The position numbers and the translations under genes are program-made. A model generated the notes under the pieces. That model was not told where the DNA came from. It worked only from the letters and a program-made list of their open reading frames with translations, and ran no database searches. A stretch of DNA of 64,000 bases from Larimichthys crocea (lineage: Eukaryota; Chordata; Actinopteri; Sciaenidae): assembly GCF_000972845.2 (NCBI RefSeq), contig NC_040012.1, forward strand, positions 12,646,930-12,710,929. The letters run 5' to 3'. How positions within the stretch are numbered: the stretch's first letter is position 1; every line of letters starts with the position of its first letter. Of this stretch, positions 14,399-27,400 are shown piece by piece.

Positions 14399-16500
14399 GA
14401 CTGAAATGTTGAAAGACCTCCAAAAATGTTAATAATCACTCATGTTTAGGACTCTGCAGAGTGAGTTACATAATGTGTCATATATCTGTCCAGTTTGAGT
14501 GACCACACCACTTTTGGAGGATGCACCGTTGTTCCAAAAAACACCTTACTACTGGTGTGTATGTAATGGCTATGTAATGGCAAACTAATATATGTGTAGG
14601 TTAGGAGAATTAAGGATGTTGCCTTAGGTATTAGCTGCAATTATACGATACATTAGTCCCTATTAAAACAGATCAGGTTTTTTGAATCATAAATGAAGGT
14701 TGAATTTATCAGAATTATGATGACGTTAGTGTGTGAAAGTTTTGACTCATTTCTTACAGTAAGGCACACCCTGTCATACATAACATGAAATTCAAGTTTA
14801 TTTTTTAGAAAGAAGAAGGCAGCATTTTGGGATGCTGTCGTATTGTTTTGTCATACTGGGACATCTTGCACACACCACACTGACACCTCTCTAAAACAGT
14901 TTCAACACACCAGTGTCACGTATTACAGTATTTAGGTGTGCCTGGTCATGAAAACTGGTAAATTACCTATTAACTATAACTAACTGCTGTATTTCATAAT
15001 GTTTGATGTCATTCGCCTCACACACTAATAGTCACATAGATATTAGTCACTTTCTGAGAGAGAAAAACACCAGTGAGCAACTTGTCTCACTCAAATACGA
15101 ACCATTGCCCCACCCTGTCTCTTCACTGGCTCTCATCCAAAGGGAGTGGTGAGAAAGGTGGAGTAGTTGCGTTGAGTGCATTCAAAAAACTTACCTCAGG
15201 GATATACATGTGTGTGACATAATCAGCGTAAACTATATGCTGTAACCCCATGTAAAACATATAAAAGCGTGATGCAAGAAGGAGCCTTCTGGCATTGCAT
15301 CATGACACTGTTTGCATGCAGCCATTTTTTCCAAACCAGACCCTGCAACATTGTAAATCATAACAATGCTGAACATCACACCTTACTGAAACACTGCAAT
15401 CCAGCTCCTTATGAACCGTGTCATACGACAATGACATAGGGAAATTATGAGTGTAATTCCTTCGAATTTCAAAGCAATGAAGACTTTCTGGTGACATTAA
15501 TTGACCCCATTGAGCAATTCTTTATTTACAGAACTCAAAACGCCTCAGTGTGAGTAGACAGTGTGGGAGATAAAGGTCAGACACAGTGTCACTAAAAGAA
15601 GAAGTAGAAACGTAAAGGGTTTGTCTGTTTATGCTTGTACTTTGTATTCCATGCATATACTTTAAGCTTGCCTACAACGATAATTCACTTTCATTTTAGG
15701 TTGGAAGTGACATGAGGGTATTTTGCTGAATCTGTTTCACATTTATTCCTAAGACGCTCAGCCCAAAGCCTTTTCATTATGTCCACACCCATGACTCATA
15801 GGCTTCCTGACATTTTTCTCACCTTTCCTGTTGCAGCCACATGTAGTCTGACTCCCGAATGCACATTTAAACAAGGTCTACCTCCCCCATTATAGTGAAT
15901 CAGAAAGGAACACAAGGCCCAGTGTTACTGCCTTTGGCTGCTCTCTCCCTTTTTTTTTTATCAGCAGTTTATAGAGATAGGGAGCTCGTCCCTGTGGGAA
16001 CAGAGCCTTCCCCCCACACCAGGCTCTGCTCAGCACACATTCCTGCGGTGTTAAGTGAGGAGCCCAATTCTTGTTTCTCCTGACAGAATGCTTGAGCGAA
16101 GCTGCAAGAGGACGACAGAGGAAGGGGTCAATCTCCTGTGTGGAAGTGGGAGGAGAGATTAATTAGAGAGGATTCAGTGGAAAAAACAGGCACAAACAAA
16201 TCATTATAAACGAGATAAAGCCAGAAAAAAAAAAAAATTCCTAAACATGAACTTTGACACACACAGCATGAAACAAATCAACATAAGTTTAAAGTGCTTT
16301 GGACATTTGGCACAATAACTTTTTTTTTTAATGTCTTGCAACATTCTACAATTGACTACAGAAGTGCTTCAGCTTGTTGAATATCTAGGCAATATTTCCC
16401 CCTGCTGGTGGAAAGGTAATAGATATATATCTGAAACTTATCAGGAGTTTATGCGCAGCACAGCCCTAAGGTGCTTCTCCTGCTTTTCTCAAACAGGGAG
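14399..16500. other. Central dsg-dsc intergenic sequence
   Basis: No gene is visible. AP-1 type sites TGACTCA occur at 14743-14749 and, as the palindromic ATGACTCAT, at 15791-15799. Otherwise AT-rich sequence with short homopolymer runs. Confidence 0.5.
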
Positions 16501-16741
16501 GCTCTCGGTCCTGGGTGGGGCAGCCAGGCAAGGTGTGTCAGCCTGTTGACTCACTGTCTACTACTGACAGATACCAAAGGTAGTCAGTCCAAAGAGAAAA
16601 AACGAGTTTGGGAATAGACGAGTTTGTCCTTTTGGCGGATTTAACACCGACGACAATCAATCATCTGTCACTTTCTTCGGTGGAGCTCAGTCCTGCGGAC
16701 CAGGACGTCAAAAACAAAAAAACAAAAAGTTTCCAAAAAAT
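16501..16741 (+). promoter_or_regulatory. Candidate desmocollin promoter and 5' UTR
   Basis: Within 240 bases of the desmocollin start codon are a KLF/Sp-type box GGGTGGGGC (16513-16521) and an AP-1 consensus TGACTCA (16547-16553), both site types used in epithelial promoters. The GC content rises here. No TATA box is obvious, so the transcription start is not placed. Confidence 0.45.
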
Positions 16742-19700
16742 ATGGCGAATGTTTTCATTTTAAACCTCTGCCTGGTGTTGGTGAGTTTTTTATTTCTTAT
16801 TTATTTTCATATCCTCTCTTTAAGTGTCGACACACGTCATTAACACGTCGTGTGTGAGAATTAACTTCTATTTTTTATTAGTACTAAAGAGGAATGTTGT
16901 TACAGAGTAATTATTTCTTATTGAATGGGGACTTTTTTTGCGATAAGAGCACCTGAAACTCACTGTTAAGCTCGACTTTGTGCTTCAGGTCGTGTCCGGT
17001 GTGCAGTCGTGTTTTATAACCAGCTCTCTCTACGTGCCTGTTCCTCGTTTAATTCACCCTGGACTCCTAATAACAAAAGGTACTTCTCACTTCTCATTTA
17101 TTTATGAACTCTTTTGACAGTTTTACAGTTTAAATTACAGCTTGAATTATTTGGCATTTTGCTTTTGTAACCACCTTCCCTTCGCAACCTTTTCCTCATT
17201 TCACCCATGCTTTTTCTTTTCTTGTCTCGGTTTCTCTCAGTTAATGTCGCCGGCTGCGATACCAGATCACACTTAACTTTGAGTGACTCGAGTTTTACGA
17301 TAAAGGATAATGGGGAAATAGTAGCTTTGACTGCGGTGTCAGTAGCAACAAGCGGGCGGACATTTTCTGTGTGGGCTCAGGACAACAGTGGACTGCAAAG
17401 TGAGATGGAAGTTCACCTTTTCCGCAGCACAGTGCGGGAAACAGAGGTAGGACTGTTGCACTGTTGTAACCTTATACATGTCAGAAATATGAGGATGAAA
17501 TATTGTTGAGTTCTTGATCTGTTTGCATGTTTACAGCACAAAGGCAAAAGCAAAGGCAAAGGCGTCCTGGTGCGCACCAAGAGAGAATGGGGTCACCCAC
17601 CCTTCAACATATTAGAGAATCTTCCAGGACCTTATCCTAAAAACATTGAGCAGGTAATGTTAGTCTTGAAAATATAGACTGCTTTGGTGTGTTTAAGATC
17701 TTCATTGTAGGATGAATCACAATACAAATGAAATTTCTGCCTATTGCACTGGTTTGTCTTTCCTCCCATCTTCTTTTCTCCCCCAGATTATCTGATTCCC
17801 ACACCCAGACACACCTGTTAATGTCATGACTTTGATGACTGACATGTTTAAATTGTGCTTAATCCTTTTGGTGTGTTTATTCCTGCATGATGAGATTGTT
17901 TATTGGAATCTGCCCCTTTTTTTTTATCCAAAAGAGGTTTCTTTAACTTTGTGAGATTGTTTTTTATGAACTGTGTTTACTTGTGTGTGCAGCTTATATG
18001 TGTGTTTAACTCGGATTGTTTTGATTTCTCTTTTTTTAGATTGTATCGGATTCTGAGATCAACCACAAAGTGTACTACACTTTAAGTGGACCAGGTGTCG
18101 ATAGTCATCCAGGGAACGTGTTCTCTTTAGACCGGTATTCTGGGATGTTAACTGTGCACAGAGCAGTTGATCGTGAGGAGTTCCCAAGGTTTAACGTGAG
18201 TGTGAAATAGGGCTGCAACTAAAGATTATTTTTTTAAAATGTATTAATCTGATAATTATAAAATGCCTGTCACAATTTACTATTACCCAAATACCAGTTT
18301 TCCAGCATGTTAACCTTTAAAAAAAATGTCTCCACAGTTAACAGCTAATGTTTATGACCGGCTCACAAATAATCCAACGGACAGAACTTTAGCTATCATC
18401 ATAATCATCGATGATGTGAATGACAACGCTCCTACATTTAAAGACCGCCTGGAGTTTACTGTGCTTGAGCAAAGCAAAGCAGGTGAGCAGCATAAAATAC
18501 ACTGCCAGGAAATCCTGCACTGTTCCTCCTTTATTTTGGGCGATGATAAACTTCATGGTCATGCTTTAATACCACAGGTGCAGAGGTGGGGAAGGTGAAC
18601 GCTACAGACCGAGACGACCCAACTACAAAACACGTTGTCATCAAATACACTCTCTTGGATGGAGCTGACTGGTTTAGAATCGACCCATCGACTGGTGTCA
18701 TCAAAACAGTAACTAACACCCTAGACAGGGAGGTGAGCCACTGCACCAATTTATTAATGATTTACTCTGAAATACAACATTCAAATTAGATCATACAGTA
18801 CAAATGCTTTATCTTGGTCTCTTGCCTCATCTATATATGTATATATATGTGTTTACCTTTATTTCATTTTGCCACATTTCTTTTTTTAGACACAAGACAA
18901 GTATCTGGTCAAGATACAAATCAAAGATAACGAAGGTGCTGCCAATGGTCTGGCTAACACGGGTACAGCAACTATTATTGTGGGTGACATCAATGACAAC
19001 CCACCGACTTTCTCAAAAGCATCTGTAAGTGATTAACAATTACACACCTAAACATCTTGTGACAATAGCATTAAATACAACAGATGTGTTTTATATAAAG
19101 TCTTTGTTAACAATGTACAGAAGGGGGTTTAATTAAAGTTTTTACATTTTTTGTTTCCCTTAGTATGAAACGTCTGTCAAAGAAAATGAAAGCGAAAAAC
19201 TTCTCCTCCGAATTCCTGTTCAAGATAAGGATTTAATAAATACACCAAACTGGATTTCTAAATTCGTCATCACTCAGGGCAATGAAAATGGAAATTTCAG
19301 AATGGCTACTGACCCTAAAACAAATGAAGGGCTTCTGTACGTTGCTAAGGTGAGTGAGATTTTGTGTTATTATTATCCGACAGTACAACAATTCAACATG
19401 GCACATATTGTGTACAGTCTGAGCCAACATTGACCAAAAATTAATATTTACAAAACACACTCTTCCTGTTTTTTCCAGGCCTTGAATCATGAGCAGGCTA
19501 AGAATGTTAAACTTCAGATTACGGCAAAAAATGAAGTTGATCTGACTGGCACCAACGCCCAATGGCAGTCCGTCCCTGTGACTGTCAGTGTCATCGACAT
19601 GGATGAGGGTCCAGAATTCACAGCTCCTACAATCCGCTTCAAAGTCAAAGAGAACACACCACTAGACACGGTGATAGGAAGATACACAGCTGTAGATCCT

Positions 19701-22700
19701 GAAACCAAAAGCAGTGATGGCATCAAGTGAGCAGTCTTACTTTATACTTGTCTTAAAAACTTTCTGGCAGCTAATCCTCAAGGACCCCAACTCAAGTTTG
19801 TGCTGCTTCTCTTAAACACTGGAGGGCAGACTTTCACTGCTGAATCAAAGAATGTCCTGCTGCTAAAACACTAGTATTTTTTTCTCCACTCCCTGTTAGG
19901 TATTACAAGGTCACAGACCCAGCCTCCTGGATCAATGTCGACAGAAATACCGGAGAGCTGAAGGTTGCAGGCGAAATTGACAGAGAGTCAGACTTCGTCC
20001 AGGATGGAATATACAACATCACCATGAAGGCTGTTGATGCTAGTAAGTTTCTTGTGAATGCTAAATTCACTTTTATAAGCCATAGACAGAAAGCTGTTCT
20101 TGCATCTAAAAAAACAAACACTTATATTGCTCACATAATAACACAAGCTCCCTCAATATCCCTCTGGTGACACTAATCCGTTACTCACATCAGTCACCTG
20201 TTTTCTAAGTAAAACCTCTTTCTGTGGTATTGTTATGGCAGTCGAGTTTTAACGAACAGCAGCTCCACCCTCACCAGTATTTGCCAGAACAAAACAAGCA
20301 TCTATGTCCTGGCTCAACGGTACACCTGTTGACACGATATGACTAGTCCTTAGCATTGACTCACTGTTCTGTGGTATGAATAGTGAAAGCTGGCTCTTAC
20401 CCAAGATGCTAGCCAGAATTTCCAACCATGTTTATCTTGTTTTTTCCCCAAGTACTGACATGTCCTTTTTTTGTTTTTGTACTAACGTCATACTGATATA
20501 TTTCAGGCACCAAGACAGGCACAGGAACCGTCATCATCGAGGTGGAGGATGTCAACGACAATAAGCCAAAGGTTCCCAGTGAGCTGGTGATGTGTGAGAA
20601 CCCGGGAGGGCTCAGCTCTGTGACTTTTGTGGCTGAAGACGAAGACAACAGTCCCTTGTCTTCCCCCTTCACCTTTGCTTTGCCAGACAATCATGATGGC
20701 AAATGGTCTTTGACAAGGTTTAATGGTAGGTGGTTGAAATTTTACCCATCTAACCTACATCTGTTAAAGAATAGATCTAAAACAAAAAGTTTTTCATGGA
20801 GAAATTGTGGGGGGACAGTATGGATAATTACTTGTTTCTGGTATGAGTTACTTAGACCATGTAGTGTGGAATGGTGACTGTAGTGGACTGGACACGTTTA
20901 ACAACAACAATACACCAATGAAGATCTGGAAATGCTCTGTAAGAAATGTTCAAACTACTCATAAAGCAAAAAAGTTTTTTTTGTTCTCTATCAAAACAAA
21001 GCACCACCACAAAGTCTAACCAAAACATTCCTGGCCAGTAAACAAGCCAGAGTCTGGTATAATATTGACTGTTTACAGCTCGACTGATAATGATTTTTTG
21101 AGGCTGATACCAGCACCAACTGTGTTGGAAGAAGAATTCAGGTTATTTATTTGGGTAAAAGTAGTAATACCACACTGTAAAAATACTCCATTACAAATTA
21201 AGTCCGGCATTCAAAATCTTAAAGAGTTATAGTAGAGAAGTATCATCAGCAAAATATACTTACATACAATTTAAAGTATGTTTTATACATTACATTATTG
21301 GATCATTAGCATTAATGCAGAAACGTTAAAGACATACATGTAGTACCTCTGCAAATGTAGCTCCTTTACTTACCAGCACTAGAAAGGTATTAAAAGCTAA
21401 AAGGATTTTGCAAAATCTGATAATGTAATTTTTTTACCATGACTTGAAACTATTTTTGATGAGGAACCCCCTAAATTTATTTTTTGGTCAGGATATGTAG
21501 GACAGCTGAAAACTTGAAAAATAAACCTGCTTTGCCTGGTGGACAAACTAGTTTGTGCACTTTATGTTGCGATGTTGATTTGTTGTTTTCATCCTATTTG
21601 TGATGGCAACCAATTTTCACAGTGAACACTTTAGTTGATCCGTGTTTCAAGTGTTCTACACAGTGTTGCACTACTATTTCTTGGAGGAATGTACATCTTC
21701 TCATACTTTTTTACACGTGTGTTTTCTCCACAGACACAGCAGCTACGTTGAGTCAGCTCAAAGAAATTCCTACGGGGATACACGAGGTTGATGTGATGGT
21801 TACAGACCTGCAGGGCAGTGGCGATTTACAGACGGTGAAAGTACGGATCTGCCAGTGCAGAGATGGAGTCTGCTTGGCCAAAGCAAGCTCTGTGTCATTA
21901 GGGCCACTGGGTATACTTGCTTTGCTGTTGCCTCTGGCCCTCCTCCTACTGCTCTGTGAGTCCTCTACTGCTATACTCTTGCCAGCAGAATTGTGTAGGC
22001 CACACTGTGTAGATAAGAAAACAAGGAGTTTGCGCTCATGAATGTGATAGAAAGTGTGTAATGTCATTATGCTAACTTTTGTGATGCATGGCGCTATCGT
22101 GAAACACTGTTTATTAAAAAAAGTGTGTTTTCTTGTGCACTAATTTCTAACCTACTTGATTTGTTATTGCAGTACTACTGCTTATCTTTTTCTGTGCGAC
22201 AAAGAGAGAGAAGTTGGAACTTGATGATGGAGGAGGCAGCGGTGGAATCCTGCTCAAATCAAACACTGAGGCCCCAGGGGAAGAAGTGGTAAGGACATAA
22301 TAATGAAAGCATTGCCGGGGCTCACACCGCCGTAAAGCAACTTTATTTTTTTGTTCTCGTTTGCTTCATTTATTCAGTTGTTGCTTCTTTTTTTGTCTTC
22401 TTTTCTTGCTCGGCAGGATTCAAGTCTCATCACTATTCCCACTATGGGGATTGAACAAGGAGTGAAGGGCAACACGTTGAAGACAGGATGGATGGGAACC
22501 AAGAGCACCAGCACAATCGGAGGCCATGGTGCACATGAGAATGGGACGTATAAGGGCATTACCACAGCTGATACAAAGGAGTACTCTTCTGCCCAGTATG
22601 ATTACCAGTATGGTACTCAACAGTTTAATGGAGGTAATCTTCGTGGTAGTTATGTGGACTTTGACAACAGGTACTTCGCCCAGGACTCGGCTCTTCTTCA

Positions 22701-23360
22701 CACCTGGCAAACACATGGACGCTATCTACAGCAGGTAATGTTGTTTTGTAGTTAAAAGCATGTTAAGATGTTCACTATAAAACAGCGAAAAATATGTCTG
22801 AGAGTGAACACAAAAAGCAAGAGAAGAACTAAATATGTCTACATGCGTACACCTTTCATTCTGTGAGGTTTAATAACGCCTTTGTTCTCTGTAAGAGCTT
22901 TGCTAACTCTCAGGTGTAATATAATCTTGTTCTCTAAGCCGTGATAGTGTCCTCCGTAAACTTTAATATTTCTCAACTTCTGGGTGAGAAATTATTTCTC
23001 TAACTTGCCGCTGAGCTGTTTGTTCGCTGTGTAATATCTGACTGCCAGTCATATCCTGAGCAGCCTGTGTGTTATCACGTGGGTAGTATCTCTCCCTCTT
23101 ATAGCTAAGGCTTAGTCCACAGCTGAGTAATAACTCACTTCCTCTCTCATTGCGTCTTACAGAAGCTGGCCTTCATGGGAACAGAAGATGACGGACGGTA
23201 TGCAGATGACGGCACCCGCGTCTACGGGTTTGAGGGGCAGGGCTCTGTAGCTGGCTCCATCGGATGCTGCAGTGACTATGGCGAAACTGATGACCTCGGC
23301 TTCCTAAACACACTTGGACCAAAGTTCAAAAGTCTCGCAGATGCGTGCAAAAAGTCGTGA
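16742..23360 (+). CDS. dsc2l: Desmocollin-like desmosomal cadherin (16 exons, 897 aa)
   Basis: Partner of desmoglein in the desmosome core, a type I membrane adhesion protein. Exons: 16742-16780, 16989-17079, 17241-17446, 17537-17653, 18040-18195, 18338-18482, 18578-18732, 18890-19024, 19164-19349, 19479-19726, 19900-20042, 20507-20725, 21734-21955, 22173-22288, 22417-22734, 23163-23360; every junction is GT-AG and phase-consistent. The signal peptide is MANVFILNLCLVL and onward; a desmocollin-type prodomain runs to residue 128, where RTKR precedes mature EW (129-130). The mature start reads WGHPPFNILENLPGPYPKNI, matching the desmocollin ILENLPGPFP signature. Cadherin linkers IDDVNDNAP, VGDINDNPP and VEDVNDNKP are visible. 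The membrane segment is near 668-697, and the tail ends with SIGCCSDYGETDD and LGPKFKSLADACKKS, the catenin-binding motif, with no desmoglein repeats after it. Retention of intron 15 would give an early stop (VMLFCS then TAG), reminiscent of the short 'b' forms of mammalian desmocollins. Confidence 0.92.
18209..18300. repeat. Fragment of a common teleost repeat (AGGGCTGCAACTAA end) in dsc intron 5
   Basis: Starts AGGGCTGCAACTAAAGATTA and continues with TTAATCTGATAATTAT, the opening of a very abundant fish repeat. Only this end is present. A longer copy lies at 51305-51540. Confidence 0.6.
21127..21375. repeat. Teleost AAGTAAAAGTA-type interspersed repeat in dsc intron 12
   Basis: Contains GTAAAAGTAGTAATACCACA, CTGTAAAAATACTCC, CATTCAAAATCTTA and AAAATATACTTA in the order found in a common fish repeat family. 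Diverged and non-coding. Confidence 0.55.
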
Positions 23361-24480
23361 ACAATGAAGCTGAATAATGAATGGTGTTTACTTTTCTCTG
23401 TACACAGTGTCGTGAGGTCGGGGATCTGAACGCTCTGTGTCCCGCTGAACATGAATGAGAAATAGAACAAGCAGACGGCAACAGTGTGTGCGCACTGCTC
23501 CGCTAATGCTTTATGTTTTTATTTACTTTTCTTCGCTGCTTTTTGGTAAAGAGTCTTTTTGCACTGAAAACTATACAGATGCGACCACTTGTCCATACTT
23601 TACGTTGTGTGTTGCATGTTGTTTGCCTTTTTTTCATCCGGGCTCAGAATACAGGAGTCGAACTGATTTCGAAACCAGGTTGCATCATGCACATTAAGAG
23701 GAACTTCAGAAGCTCTTCTCTCTAATCTCAAAACATACACACTTACAAAACTGTGGGATATCACTGAGATTCTTGTGCCAAAGAAAACAATCTACCGCCC
23801 TTCCTGAGCTCATGTGGTAGCAGGTATAAACAAAATGGAGGCAAATAGCAGGAGGCTAAAGAAGAGGTCTGGGTAATAAAAACGGTTGGAGAGGCACGGT
23901 TAAAACGTGCTGTCTATCTCTCAGCGAGAACTTAAAGTGAGAGTTTAACTGTCGGCTTTAATACCGTTAACCTTAAGGGCTGAAACACTTGGCAACTCGT
24001 CTGCTGGGCTGTCTCCTTGTAGACTTGACACTCTTTCTGGTTTCTCAAAGTACTGATATCATTATCCAGATTTCATCTCCTAAATATCAAACATGTTTGA
24101 AAATATCTGGGTGGTCCCAATGAGCATGTAAGCAGTTATGGAGGTTTAAACCTGGATATGTAATATTTGAAGGGGTGAATCAGCCTAAAACTCCTGTGGT
24201 CTGAGCCTGGCTTTAGAGTCTTTGTGTGTTTTTATCCATCCATCATCCCACTTGTCATTTTCAGGAATGGCGAGTGGAGGTGGTTTTGCAGGTTCCTAAT
24301 GACAGTTGTGTAGCTATATGTGGGGAGGGGCTGTAGGGGTTTTCTGTTAATTTGTCACAGCTGTGGGTATTTTGGTTATAAGTCACAATCTTGAACTATT
24401 CACATGAAAGTACAGTTTTGTTTTTGTGTGGCTGATTTTAAAGTATTTGTTTAGATTTTTTTTTTTTAAGAAAAATAAAA
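23361..24480 (+). other. dsc2l: Desmocollin 3' UTR
   Basis: Follows the stop codon at 23358-23360. Two AATAAA signals occur, at 23875-23880 and 24474-24479, so the UTR may be about 0.5 or 1.1 kb and alternative polyadenylation is possible. Short open frames at 23455-23725 have no coding support. Confidence 0.55.
24474..24479 (+). terminator. Candidate distal polyadenylation signal of the desmocollin-like gene
   Basis: AATAAA preceded by a T-rich tract, 1.1 kb after the stop codon. A proximal AATAAA sits at 23875-23880. Confidence 0.5.
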
Positions 24481-27400
24481 CTAACACCTGAATGAAATAA
24501 GACAGTAATAAAACTGCCATTTGTAATATATCACGTTACTGTACAGTTTGACAGTTTTAAACAATAACGTTGACTGTCTTCCACTAGTTTTCCAAGTCAC
24601 AGTGTTCGTCTGTGTAAACACATTCCAGTGCCGGCTCTTGGCCATGGATTGGGGCGTAGTTTCAGCCCTCTTTGTCACTGAGGTTGTTGCAACATTCTGA
24701 TCCCGTGAAAGTCAACACAAGGGCGTGAATGGGCGGAGTGATTTGTTACCGCCTGCAACTATTTGAATAGAACAATAACCAGATATAACAAAAAGCTAAG
24801 AAGATCATAACAATGTCCTTGAGCCTGCTAATGAAAGGGAATCTGAAATTCCCATATGTCTATTAAGTTTTTAAAGCTGTAATTTTGCATGGTCATTAAA
24901 GAATGTTCCCCTGGTGAACTGCTACTGCAGCAGATGTAGTTTTATATACGTCTCAGTTCAATTTAATGGACATAGGATTAATAAATAAATGTGTTACTTA
25001 ACAGGCTTTAAGCGTTTTTAAGTTAACTCTAAGTCCAAAGGCTTTTCTGATAGCTGTAATCTAACGCTACATGCTTTTTATACACATTAACTTGTAAAAT
25101 CAGATAGTGTTTTGTCTTTGTACTTTTGCAGAAGGATGAAACAGAATATTCGAGCACCAAGAGTTGTTCATTGTGCTCAGTCTCTGCATGTGTACTGTGG
25201 TGAATGATTTACTGGGTGCGGCCCTCTGAGCTTGCACAAGATGGAGGGCAAAGTGTTACACCTACTGTCTGCTAGCTAATGTTTACCTCCTGTCTTCTGC
25301 AAATCCAGTTGGTGCACTGTATACAGTTACAGTAAGAACCTTGTATGTGATCATCCATTGTTTTTTCTATGCCAGAATTTTGGCAACATAACTATGATAT
25401 TTATTTGGTTAACAGTAACATTGATAGCTATCACCATCTTTGAAACTCCAGTAACAGAAATTTCATTGTTGGGTCCAATCAACATGACTTTGAATTAACT
25501 GTTGATATCATATTTAAAATGGTGAGATAAGAAGCTTAGCTACATTATGCACAGTCCTCCATAAATAAATAAAACAAATGTATTAAAACACAGATGAATT
25601 GAGTTGGTGATCCCCTTATGCTTAGACTGATTATGGATTATTCATTTCTAGATATTCTAATACAGCATTGCCGCTTGTGAACTCAATTCACCAACTTTTG
25701 TGTTTAGTTGACATGCAGATCATGCATCAGTGTGATGAGTCTCAAATCTGGAAGCTGGAAATATAATTATAGGATCCAGAAAGGACCATCTGTCATGTGA
25801 TTGTGGTGACGAGTATCAAAGATGACAGCTGAGAGAAGTTGGGTGGGGGGGAGGGAGGGGGAGGGAAATTAAATCTTGGAATGAAACTGGTCTCTCGCTA
25901 CGATCAAACACTGGAATCTTGTTAAAAATACAACAACATTATCTGCACAAATTACAATAATACTGTCACAATTATGTGAGGATGTGAACGAGATGTGAAC
26001 ATCAAAGGTTTTTGCTCAAAATCCCACTGGGGCCAATTAGGACAATCTTGAAAAGTCACTTAACACAAAATAATGAAAATAAGCAGTTAACCCAAATATC
26101 TAAAGAAGGCACTCTAAGCACAGACGGCAGCTCCATTACCCCAATTTCACCAATAAACAGTCTTTTTATTTTATTTTCAGATTCTTAATTACAACTCTCT
26201 GCAGACATAAACGCTTTTGTGTTTGACTGGTTATTCTAGAAATCTGCGGTGAAAAGCTTCTTAGGAGTTTTTCTAAACAATTTCATGCACTGCATTTACC
26301 ACACGGCCAGATATTTGGCATATTGTGAACATGAGAGTTCACGCGCTCTGTTGTGCTGTCAGAAAAACATTGTTCACAGTGATGACACAGCATTAAGACC
26401 AAGGAGTGAACATTACTTGAGCAGCAAAAATGATGCACAAGTTTATTTATAGACGCTTACAATGCGCCATGGGTGTGAAATGTATCATGGAAGTCCAAAC
26501 TGAGACAGAGGAGTGAAAGAGTTATAAGATTGCCACACTTGGCCTCGCTCTGTCCCTACCCTGACACACTTTCATTTAAAAACATAGTTACACAGTGCTA
26601 AAGAAGCATCGCTTTGCAAAAACAACATGCTCAGCTGTCCTAACATATGGTGTGTGTGTGCACCGTGGGAGCTGCATGACAAAAATACCATAGCAGCAAT
26701 TAAAGCAATAACAAACAAGAGTTGTTTTTTTTAGCTAATTTCTTCTCCTTTTTTTCAGGATCATCAAGTGCATCCTTATGTAAAAAGAAATGGCACTGAT
26801 AGGCCACATAATTCAATAGACCACTTTGTGTGTCCACCCTTATCAGAGCTGCTTGAGCCATCACTTCCAGTCACTTCTGTAAAGATGCAATTAATTCTAA
26901 AGCAGTAGCGTGAAATTAATTTATTGCTTGTAATTAGTTTTCGGCATACTGTGAAAACAATCTCTTCAGATGGGGTGTTTTCACCCTCCACCAGAGAGTC
27001 TGAGGACACTTGGCTCCATCTGACTTCAATATGGAGTGGCGTCTTCAGCTGCCAAGAACGTGGAGAGCTCAGAAACTTCTTAACTCCGTGTTGACGCTGG
27101 CCTCAAGATTTACGGTTTTCAATGACACGTGTGAGATATTTTAGTTGCTATCAATGCACAAGACAAAGTAATTTCTTCACGGTGTGTCTTGGGAAACCGC
27201 AAACCAGGTCATGTATATATGGAATTGAGGTTGGTTTGTGAATAATTTAATCACTGAATGTGCGTGTTTTCTAAATGCAACAGGCCTTATTGGAATGACT
27301 ATGATGCGTTCATGACAAACTACAGCAACTATGTATTGTTCAAATAAGATTCTCAGATGACTTATTACATATGATTCACCTGTGCTTTCCTCATGAAAGA

